This document shows, piece by piece, positions 47,908-56,860 of a stretch of DNA of 64,000 bases (position 1 is its first letter; each line of letters starts with the position of its first letter). The position numbers were made by a program, and so were the translations under genes. Below the pieces are notes generated by a model, which saw only the letters and a program-made list of their open reading frames with translations, was not told where the DNA came from and made no database searches. Source of the DNA: Phyllosticta citriasiana (lineage: Eukaryota; Ascomycota; Dothideomycetes; Botryosphaeriales; Phyllostictaceae). The stretch spans positions 744,001-808,000 of the forward strand of contig JBBPHT010000005.1 in assembly GCA_038021145.1 (NCBI GenBank), given 5' to 3'.

Positions 47908-49010
47908 ATGGCCGACCATAACGCGAAACCCATACACCCACTTCCCTGTGCTGACTTTATGATATCGGAACTTTCTTCTCTCCTTAGTCTGTCAGTGGCA
48001 CCTTGACAGAAAGCGGAGCCTACACAACCTCATCTGACCTCAAGCGCCATGCATGGACAGGGACCACGAAATTCTTGCTCTCGCCAAAGCCTACGTAAGA
48101 CGCTTCAAATTTTATGCGACAGGCCATCCAGTGCCATACCTTGACGATCACGTACGTGTCGCTATTCTCTCACTCCAAAGGACAAGTTTGGAAGTGAAGT
48201 GACGCGTGCGGCAGACCATCGCCCTGACCTGTCTCTACCTCGCAGCCAAAATGACTGGCGTGCCCAATAAGCTCCCTCAGATGCTCATCGGGGCATGGCG
48301 CATATTACGTCCCGGACAGCAAGGCCCCACCCCACCTTGGGCTGCCGTGTACTCGTCTTCACCTCTCGTTAATGGCTCCATATTCCTCTCTCTACGCAAC
48401 GCCGTCGATGCCGCCGAGTCGATCGTGATGAGAGCGTTGGCCTACGATGTGCACACGGACACACCAGTCTTGTTTGACGAAGATTTCTTCGATCAAGCAT
48501 TGAGACTAGCAGGGGTGCAATCGGTGGAATCCATGGACAATCACGGTCAAAATACCGGCATTATGAAGACGGCCATGGGACAGCAAGTTCGCAAGCTAAG
48601 TCTGGATGCGTTCGTGCTGTCTCGTCTACCGTCGAGCTCCTTTCTCAAAATATCAGCGCTCCCCGTCTCGAACCAGACCGTCATCTGCCAGCAAGCTAAT
48701 CAACTCACGACCTAACAGCTGCAACCATCCGACACTGTGGAACTTTTCTCCCAAAGCACTCGCCTTGGCCGCCGTCTACACCGTCCTGTCGAAGCTCGGT
48801 CTCGCACCGCTCTCTCTCCGTTCGCCATTGGACCGGGTTTACTCCTCCAAAAGACGAGAATGGGCACGCGCGGTGTACGCGGCAGCACTGCCACTCAATC
48901 TGTTCCGGGATTTCAGCGAGGCCATTTGGATCATGAAAGACATGGACGAGGCCTCGATGTTAATGCAACGGTCGCTTCAGACGATAGGTAGACAGACAGG
49001 ACTCTTTTGA
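47908..49010 (+). CDS. Cyclin-box protein (CDK-partner type)
   Basis: Proposed exons 47908-47990, 48061-48151, 48215-48630 and 48719-49010, giving about 293 aa. The chain reads MADHNAKPIHPLPCADFM... then DHEILALAKAYVRRFKFY, TIALTCLYLAAKMTG, NAVDAAESIVMRALAYDV, and after the last intron PTLWNFSPKALALAAVYTVL and LPLNLFRDFSEAIWIMKDM. This layout of Y-RF, TCLYLAAK, an E-x-x-x-x-R-L-x-Y/F-D-V helix and a second ALAAVY repeat is that of transcriptional cyclins (L/K/T/Q type). Splice sites are weak: intron 1 donor GTCAGT, and intron 3 donor either after 48618 or 48630. An unspliced exon 3 would end at 48715. The specific cyclin class is not determinable by eye. Confidence 0.62.
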
Positions 49011-51864
49011 GATGCAGGGAACAAGAAAGAGCGAAAGACGGGAGGGACTGTTGTTTGACTATCCTGTCCTGTATTGCTACCGTATCTTGACATGGGTTCG
49101 AGGCAGTCAGTCAGTCCCATCGCAAAAAACAAAGGTCATGCGCTTGTTTCGCTCAGAATTGACGACGATACAAACATGACCAGTCTGTCTGCTGACGCGT
49201 GCGAGCGACAAAGCGAGGAAAGGGATGAAAGTAGCTCGACGAGAGACTGATCTACCAACCAACCAACCAACCAACAACAGACGTCCAAATAAGGTACACG
49301 CACTTTGCGCCTGACAGCCGCCACGCGTGACCTAGCCAGGTACCAACTGAACGCTTGGAGGGTGGCTGCTGTGTGTGTGTGTGTGTGTGTGGAGCGGTAC
49401 GTACCGGCGCCGGACAGCATGCAAGGGATGAAGTGCCGCCTCCCTCCCGTCGGCACGCCCGAAGCGCAGGCAGGCGGGCAGTCAGTCAGTCGTGTACGCC
49501 GGCCGGCCGGCCCGTCCGTACATGCGCACAAACCTACATACCTAACCATCTGTGGGGGAGCGCGCGGCGCGTGCTCCACCCCTTTCCTGTCTGGCGGGTC
49601 CCTCGTTACGAATATAGTGGTTACAAGCTAACTACCTAGATAGTCACGCGAAGCGTGGTGTGGGTTGTGGTGTGTGGTGTGTGGTGCAATGGTGTGGTCG
49701 TACGAAGCAGCACCGGTACACCAGCCAGCGCTTGGGCTCCCTCCCCGCGTCACACCGCACTGTCACCACCTATGTACGTACCGCTGGTGGGTGGTGGTGG
49801 GCCTGGCGCGCCCCGGTCGACAGGTTTTGGCGCGCACACTCAATCTCGACCTCACCTCACCTCTCACCTCTCACCTCGCTCACCTCGCTCACCTCTCATA
49901 CCGTCGTCGTCAGTCGCTCGCTCGCTCAGTGTCTCGTTTCCGTCCTTTTTTTGAAGTGCGCATCTGTCGGTCGGTCGGTCGGTCGGTCTGTTTGTGTCTG
50001 GCTTTGTCGATTGGTCTTTTTCGGTTGTCGCCGTTGTTGGATGGGGTGGGGTGGCTTGGGTTGGGTCTGGTCTGGTTTGGCTTCCTTTCGTGCGATGATG
50101 ATGCGGTGAAGTCAGTTTGCCGGAGTGCTGCTTCGCTTGGGTGAGGGGAGTGGGAGGAAGGGAGGGACTGGAAGTAGGTGTGTCTGTTGGTGGATGCATG
50201 AGTAAGTCACAGTGTGGATGTGCGATGACGCGAAAGAAAGGGAGAACCAAGAGAAAGGAAACCAGCCAAGGAGACGAGAAACCAAGGGTGGGAAGTGGAG
50301 CAAGCAGGCCAAAAGGTGAGTTGCCTACCTTCTTCGGCGAGTCGATGTGGTAGGTGGCGATTAAGTTCGGCTTGACTGTCGACTGACCCGTGTTCAGAAG
50401 AAGCATCTGCCCCCTTCCCTCTCTCTCTCTCTCCTTCCGTCCCACCCACTTACAACCACCCCGCGGCTCTTCGACCATGATCTTGGACCCAAGCAAGCAA
50501 GCCCTTTGCTCGCAACCTAGGTACCTCAACTAAACCACACGCACGCATGACCTACCCTTCAATCAACAGGACCAAGGAGAACGGCACCACAAGAACAAAA
50601 GAGCCAACAATGTGTGATGGTGTGCTTTTGATTTACCTAGGTACAGTTGGTCGTGCTGATGGATGGTGTTGTGCTGCAGCTGGAAAGGAAGTGTGACCGG
50701 AAGACCGAAACGCCGAAACGCGACAGAACTTATAATGATGACGATGGTGAATGTGCTGATGCTTGTGTTGGTTGAGGGAAAGGGAAAGTGAGTGATGGGT
50801 TGGCTGGTGAGACAGGCCGGGCAGGAGAAAGACAGATAGACAGACAGGCACCAGGTGACTGACCGACTGACTGACTGACTGAATTTGGCTGCCCTCGCGC
50901 GCAGTCTCAGTGCCTGTCCCTGGATTCCTGGATCCCCGGATTTTGGTGATTTGGTGGTGGTTGAGGCGGCGGTACTGACAACAGTGCTGTTTTAAGACGG
51001 AAGACAAAGGATGATGGATGGGAGGACAAGGAAGACGGTTATTATTCTGGAACACCAAGATCCGTCCAACCAACCAACCATCCATCCATCCATTCGAGAG
51101 CTGTAAACAGAGAAAAATCGGGAGGGGCGAGAAATGATAACCAAGAAGCGAAAAAGGAAAAACAAAACAAAAAAACGTCATGAGGACATCAACGGGGCAT
51201 TTCCATCTTCTTTCTTTGGTTCCACCGACTTGACAAGGGAAAAAAAAAAAAAAAAAAAGCAAAATTCCACTCGGTTTGGGGGGCCCCCCTATAGCTCGCG
51301 ACGATGACGACGATGACGATGATCAGTCGAAGAGTCAAGTGCGTTTCGTAATCTTCTTTCTCCCCTTGAGCGCACAAAAAAAGCCAGTAGTAGTAGGCAG
51401 ACAGCCAGGCAGCCAGCCAGGCAGCCAGTCAGTTGGTCAGGCAAGGAGGTGGGAGCTACTGCTAGTCAGAGACAAAAGAGGCCACGAAGCCAGCAAAAAG
51501 CAGCAGCAGCAGCAGCAGCAGCGGGAAAAACATTGACTAGCAGTAGCAGTAGCAGCAACAGGCAAAGACGACAAGACTGGCTGACTGGGCCGACCGACTG
51601 ACCAACCAATTGACTGACCGACCGACTCTTTTTGCTCTTCGAACAAGGGGGGAAGAAGAGGTAGTAGTGGTGTCGGCTCGTGCTTTGGTTGATGTCGATC
51701 ACGCACTACAGAGGAGCATTGCTGGTTATTCTCTGGATGACGACGAAAACAAATCAGCCGAAAGGCTGTCAGGTGAAGAGGAGGAAGAGCGCGCGCTTTT
51801 GTTCTGAACTTGTCTCTTTTTTTTTTTTTTTTTTTTTTCTCCGTCTTTTTCGTCTCTCGCTTTT
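49011..51864. other. Long repeat-rich gene-poor region
   Basis: Nearly 3 kb between convergent genes with no supported coding region. It is dense in simple repeats: CCAA units (49257-49275), TG (49371-49390), CTCACCT blocks (49850-49895), GGTC units (49966-49988), GACT units (50864-50881), CCAA/CCAT units (51066-51093), an A19 run (51240-51258), AGC units (51501-51522) and a T21 run (51817-51838). Overlapping open frames in several phases are by-products of the repeats. Confidence 0.6.
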
Positions 51865-51948
51865 CTACTCGCTGGAAAGACCACAAGAGAATGGGAATCG
51901 TGCGTCAATCATGCATGACAACACAATACAGACGAAGCAGGGAGAAGG

Positions 51949-51971
51949 GGGGGGGGGGGGGGGGGGGGGGG
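51949..51971. repeat. Poly-G tract
   Basis: An uninterrupted G run of more than 20 nt, just downstream of the minus-strand small gene. If the intron proposed for that gene is real, this tract is inside the intron as poly-C. Length is prone to assembly error. Confidence 0.9.
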
Positions 51972-52025
51972 TTTGCGTACGCGCGGGGGGAAGAGGAGTG
52001 CAAAAGGGGGGGTTGGGGGAACAAC

Positions 52026-52523
52026 TTACAAGAGACTAAGCGTCAAATCACCTCTCAAGCTGGCCTTGAGCTCAATCTCGACGTCGAGGTTGGCCTCGAC
52101 CTTGAGCTTGAGGCCGTCGGTGTCGTCGAGGCTGCTCTTCTGCTGCTGCGGCTCCATGCGGTACGGCTGGTTTGGGTTGGTGCCGCGCATGGGAATCTCG
52201 CCGCGCATGGCGCGGGCTTGGGTGACGGGCCCGTCCATGGACGTGCTGTCGGGCCCGATGCGCTCGAACATGCCCATGTTTTGCAGCTCGCCATTGGCGT
52301 CGGCCTCCTCGAGCGCCTCGAGGCTGTTGGTCTTCATGTATTTGCCCTCTGAGATGGCCTTTTGAATGCGCTGGCGCCGCGCCCGCCGCGATGCTGACCG
52401 CGACCGGTTCGACTGCAGGCCTGCTTCGCGGCGGTCTTGCTTGTACTTGTTCATGGCCTTTTCTTGTTGCATCATGGTGCGCTGAGCGGGCACCTCGCGG
52501 TGGTCGCTCTCAGAGTCGGACAT
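52026..52523 (-). CDS. Small fungal protein with C-terminal GDLTL motif (copy 1)
   Basis: 165 aa in one exon, starting MSDSESDHREV. No known domain. The N-terminal half is charged and basic (RSRSASRRARRQRIQKAI), probably disordered or helical. The last 28 residues alternate hydrophobic and polar residues (NLDVEIELKAS, then GDLTLSLL), as in an amphipathic beta strand. The same ending occurs in the tandem neighbour at 53515-54223, so the pair are paralogues. The stop codon overlaps a perfect donor (TTG TAA GT). A candidate acceptor at 51872 would give a 158-nt intron and a different end (LSLFE). I report the unspliced end. A trinucleotide repeat lies in the leader. Function unknown. Confidence 0.72.
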   Translation of the reverse strand: MSDSESDHREVPAQRTMMQQEKAMNKYKQDRREAGLQSNRSRSASRRARRQRIQKAISEGKYMKTNSLEALEEADANGELQNMGMFERIGPDSTSMDGPVTQARAMRGEIPMRGTNPNQPYRMEPQQQKSSLDDTDGLKLKVEANLDVEIELKASLRGDLTLSLL

Positions 52524-52637
52524 TTTGGCTGAAGGGTCTTGTTGGAGAAAAAGGGGTAGGTTGTCGATGGTCCGGATGGTACGACCGTATGGTTTTCTTC
52601 TCTGGGAGAAGAAGTGCGAGAGACAGGAGAGGAGGAG

Positions 52638-52704
<67 letters not shown>

Positions 52705-53514
52705 TGCGAGGGGAGGAGGCAAAGCAGGTAGGGCGGAGCAAAGAAAGGAAGAAAGCGGAGAGGGTGCAGGGTGTGGTGAGACGCGGGAGCACAATGGCAG
52801 AAGAGAAATGGATGACACCAAGGCTAACCAGGTCGACAGGGGGAGAGACCGGACTTCAGTGACGGCGGTCTGGCCAGAGCAGGAGGCGAAAAGCAGCCAG
52901 AACCTGATAGCTGCCCTGCACTGCAGAACAGCCCGCAGTCCGACGGCCGTTTCGAGCGTGACGTCAATGGTGGGTGGCTACAGGAGCGGGCATCCTGGTT
53001 GACTCAATGATTCAGGCGTCCCGTCCCCGACGGAGGAGCGGCCGGTGACGAAAGAGACCAGCATCATCATATCATGGCTGGGGTTTCCTTCCTTGCCAGC
53101 CATCGCCCCGCAGCCCACCGCGCAGCGCTTCGAGAAGCCAGCAAGGATGCTGCCACGGCCGCGCATCCGCCTGTCCAACCTCACTCCTCCAAGTCACACT
53201 GCAGCCGCCCACTTCCTTTGTCACCGTCGAAGAGTCCATTGCAAGAGCTAAGACAAGCGTATTTCGGTCGTGTTAACATACAACTATGGAAGCCAATCCA
53301 GCTGCATCCCGTGCGCCAAAGAAAAATCGTCCCATGTCTGACGTGCAATCGTGACGCTCCTCCATGCCCAGAATATTAGCTGCTACGGAGAAAAGCGAGA
53401 AATTCGCCAAGAAAAATAAAACATGGCAAAAACCGACGAAAACGACATGCACCCAATCTGCAAGCTACCGGCGCTGCCACCCCGTCCCGCTCCTTCAACA
53501 TGCGCCGCCCCTTC
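52524..53514. other. Intergenic between tandem small genes
   Basis: About 990 nt carrying the promoter and leader of copy 1 and the 3' UTR of copy 2. Contains the AGT repeat at 52640-52704. No other gene seen. Confidence 0.5.
52640..52704. repeat. (AGT)n trinucleotide repeat
   Basis: About 21 uninterrupted units (TAG/AGT/GTA), followed on the left by GGA units. Lies 117-181 nt upstream of the copy 1 ATG, so probably in its 5' leader, where it reads ACT on the transcribed strand. Confidence 0.95.
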
Positions 53515-54223
53515 TTAGTTCCTAAACTCCTGTCAGCAAATGATCGAGCGATGATATGCGTCGAGGGTCTACCACTACTTACAGCAAGCCAAGCGTGAGG
53601 TCACCGTGGATCTTTGCCTTGAGCTGCACTTCAATGTCCAGGTTGAGCTCAAGACGCAGCCGCAGCTGCTCACCCTTGCCATCATCGCCGCCTTCCTCTT
53701 CCTTGCCGCCGCCGCCCGTGAGTCCGCCCAGCGCCTGGCCAGCCGTGTTGCCGACCTGGTTGACGGCGTTGCCGGCCGTGTTTTGCACCATGTCGCCGGC
53801 GCCGTTGACAAGGTCCCCGCCGGGCAGGCCCTCGGAGATGCCGTCGAGCGGACCTCCGCCCTGCTTGCCCCGTTGCCTCTGGCGCTGGCGGTTGCGACGA
53901 CCTCCAGTGGCAGACACATCAGAGCGAGGGACTGACTCGGTGTCGCTGTCGGGAACGTTTCGACGGCCTCGTCCGCGCGACTGGCGGCGCCGTGATTGCT
54001 GGCGAGGCTCCGGCTCTGGCTCGTCGTCTTTGTCGCCGTCATCAGATTCGGGCGACTCTTCAGGCGTAGGCTGTTGCTGTGGCTCGGACTGCTTCTTACC
54101 GAGCTTCTGCGGCTTCTTCCTCTCGGCCGTCTTGCTCGATCCCTGGGCTCCAATGGAACCGGAACCAGAGGCCTGTCCTTGAGCGCCGGCAGAGGCTTGG
54201 GTTTCTTCGGTCTTGTCCGCCAT
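53515..54223 (-). CDS. Small fungal protein with C-terminal GDLTL motif (copy 2)
   Basis: Exon 1 is 54223-53583. The frame can end at once (stop at 53581-53579), but a perfect GTAAGT donor overlaps that stop. Splicing to the TTTAG acceptor at 53522 (61-nt intron) yields GDLTLGLLN and a stop, 215 aa; I prefer this. The N-terminal two thirds are disordered: Gln/Ser/Gly-rich, then acidic (SPESDDGDKDDEPEPEP), then Arg-rich (RRRQSRGRGRR). A Gly-rich middle contains short repeats (GDMVQNTAGNAVNQVGNTAG) resembling an amphipathic helix. The last 28 residues (ELNLDIEVQLKAKIHGDLTL) match copy 1. Function unknown; the shared tail suggests membrane, lipid or partner binding by a beta-forming edge, which is inference. 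Confidence 0.7.
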
Positions 54224-55450
54224 GATGGTCTTGGTGTTGATTGATGTGTGGTTGGGTCTTTTATCTTTGAGGTGTCTTGGTCAAAGAGACTGTTTGCTGT
54301 TGAAGGAGGAGGAGGAGGAGGAGGAGGAAGAGATGTTTGGAGGAGATGTGAAAAGAGGTAGACTTCAGGTACGAAAGATTGTAAAAAGGAAATGACGGGG
54401 GGCTGCGGGGGGGGGGAAAAAGATGCTTGGTGCCTCAGCAGCAGGTTTGCGCTCATGGCCATTGAGACCCCTGCAGGACAGAGCAAAAAGTGCATGAGAG
54501 CCTCTGACGCAAGCCAGCAGGTGGAAAGGCAGGGTTGATGGCGGTGGGGAAAAAAGGTCTCGATCTCTCACCTCGGCGGCGCGGTGCTACCGGACCCGCT
54601 GCGGGAATCCGTGCGCCGTTCCAAGTTTTGGCAGACGGCGGAGCGTCATGCGCAACGTCTTTGGTGCCTTTTCGGCTAGCTATGATTCAATGTCGGGGGC
54701 AGGGTGCGCGTCTCAGCCTAGTGGAGACGGCTGACAGGATCGATCATGATGGTTGGCGCTGCAGACATGACGAGAGCATTCCGTAAACTGTGCTCGAACA
54801 AGTAAGCCCTCCAGGCCAAGACGCGGGACCCTTGTCCATCATGTCAAGTTCTCACACAGCAGTAATACCGGCGCGGCGGGAGCCTGAGGACGGGCGGGAG
54901 GGAGCTCCCACGGGAGGGGGGCCGGGAAGACGGAGCTAGCAAACATGTTCATGTCACTGGTGCTACGCCCAACTGACCGTTGCACCTGGTGGCAAAGCGT
55001 CGATTCCGAGTAGCTGAGATCAGAGATGCAATGTGTCACTGATCAAAAGGGGCTGGCAGCACTCTCCGCATGACCTCGGAATTCGTCCCGTTGTCGCAGC
55101 CAGTGTCGCCGTCGCGTTGGTGCTTGTTCCAGGACGCGACTTCACGGGATCACTGTCTGTCCTCCGGGAGATCGCTCGGATCTTGGTCCCTGCGAGCGCG
55201 GGAGCTTGCACACGGACGAGCCGGCTCCCCGAATAGAATAAGTGATTGCAGTGTGAAAAGAAGGACGGAGAGAAGTTGGACGAGTGGTCGCTCGAAATCG
55301 CTCGAAATGGGCCTTGCTTTTTTTTTTTTTTTGGCAAGACGCGTGCCATGGCCACGACTTTTGCGCCCGACAGCGGCTAGCCACCTCATCGACTTCGCCC
55401 GTGGGTTTCCGGTGAAGGGAAGGCTTCAGCATCTTCGCCAACCACCCGCA
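54224..55450. other. Divergent intergenic region
   Basis: About 1.2 kb between copy 2 and the DUF2470 gene. Contains a GGA/CCT repeat (54305-54328) in the copy 2 leader, a G9 run near 54408, and a T16 run near 55318. No gene supported. Confidence 0.5.
54305..54328. repeat. (GGA)n trinucleotide repeat
   Basis: About eight GGA units 82-105 nt upstream of the copy 2 ATG, probably in its 5' leader. Confidence 0.9.
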
Positions 55451-56238
55451 ATGGCCGACACGCAGTCGCAAGATGCTGCCGCCAAGCAGCGCATTCTCTC
55501 GCACATGAGCGCGGACCACCATGACTCGGTATGCCTTTCCTCCACCATCTGACCTGTCCAGCGTCGCCGTGGCTGAGCTGTCAAGGTTTGCCGTTACCTT
55601 GAACACTTTTGCAGCGTCTCGTCCTTCGAGGCCCGAAACGCTCGTCTCGCGGACATTTCGTTGGAATCCATGACCATCGCAGCGGCTGGCAAGCACCACA
55701 TCATCCCCCTGGACCCTCCAATGAAGTCATGGCGCGAGGCTCGCGAGCGTTTGGTCAAGCTGGATAAGGACGCGCTGGAAGGCCTGGGCAGGAGCGACGT
55801 CACTGTCAAGAGATACACGCGCCCTCGCGGACTGCACGCGCTCGTCTTCACAGTCTGCAGCCTGTCTTTCATCGTCGTGTCGAGGCGCACCAACGCACTG
55901 CCGGGATCTTACATTTATGACAACGTGTTGAGCTACGCGCCGGCGTTTGCCGCCTTCACGGCTGCGGTGCAGCCAATCGTGCTCTGGGGCATGGTTGTGT
56001 GCCATCTCCTCGAGAGCGTGGTGCTGGCGCGTAAGCTGGAAAAGTACAATGTGCCGGTCCTTAGCGGGCTCTGGTGGCAGTGGATCACCTCGTGTTTAAT
56101 TGAGGGTTTCGGCACGCTGCAGAGGTAAGCGACCCGAGCGTGGGGAATCTTCAGTAACTATGGCGCTGATTTGAAGATCCCAGGGTTGAAGCGCTCGCTC
56201 GCTCGGAACGGCTGGCCAAGGACAAGGCAAGGCACTAA
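55451..56238 (+). CDS. DUF2470-domain membrane protein
   Basis: Exons 55451-55528, 55586-56124 and 56184-56238 give 223 aa. The N-terminal about 100 residues are a DUF2470-like domain (KQRILSHMSADHHDS, VCRYLEHFCSVSSFEARNARL, SLESMTIAA, IIPLDPPMKSWREARERLV), related to the C-terminal domain of haem-utilisation/pyridoxamine-oxidase-like proteins. His residues in the HMSADHHDS motif are intact. The C-terminal half has three hydrophobic segments (ALVFTVCSLSFIVVS; AFAAFTAAVQPIVLWGMVV; LSGLWWQWITSCLIEGFG) and a basic end. This soluble-domain plus three-TM layout is common in filamentous ascomycetes. Whether it binds haem is unknown. The intron 1 acceptor GTCAAG was chosen because it restores the HHDS-x-x-RYLEH spacing. 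Confidence 0.85.
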
Positions 56239-56860
56239 GTGGATGCCGGGGTGACCGTGGGGCGTAGCTTACCTAGGTAGGCGAGTGAACGAGGTCAAGA
56301 TAAGAAGAATCAATAACGCTTAAAAAAGAAATGGGCAAGCGAGACTGTCTCTCTAGCTTCTTCAGCCTCCGCGATCGCCTCTGCAGGGCTGAAGATCCAC
56401 CTGGCCCCCTTTTGGTGCGTGGAGCTGATGCGCGGATCGCTCGCGAGGGGCAGTATGCTGCGAACAGCGAACGTGGTGAGGTGTCAACGAGGGGCGGACG
56501 GAAGGGGATTAATGCCATTGTTTTGACGTGTCTCGCGGTTGGAAACAAAAGAGGGCGCGGCGGAAGACCCAGGCACACGCCTCGGGCGGCTCATCACCGG
56601 CGCCAATCATCATCATCGCCGCTCTCATTTGCGAGCTGCCCGGGTGGTCTCAGATCCAATAATTACAGGAACCATCCTGTGAAATAACGAACATCCTGGC
56701 CCGGAACCCTCCACCACCTGCGCGACGCGTTCCCCATCTGCTACCATCCCACCCACTCCGTCCCGCCCTGTAAACACACGACTCCCCGCCTTTTTCCTCC
56801 AGTCCACACACTGCCTCAGCTATCTCAATGCTGAGTTGATCATTCCTCCGCACCTCCGCA
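56239..56860. other. Intergenic upstream of KAR9-like gene
   Basis: About 620 nt. Carries the DUF2470 gene 3' UTR and a C/T-rich leader of the next gene. Nothing else seen. Confidence 0.5.

Noticed and set aside
49655..50144. Overlapping plus frames of 99-159 codons in the repeat-rich region
   Set aside because: Three phases open at once with repeat-derived composition; no homology features.
52391..53002. 203-codon plus frame with poly-Val
   Set aside because: Translation of the AGT repeat and antisense of the small gene copy 1.
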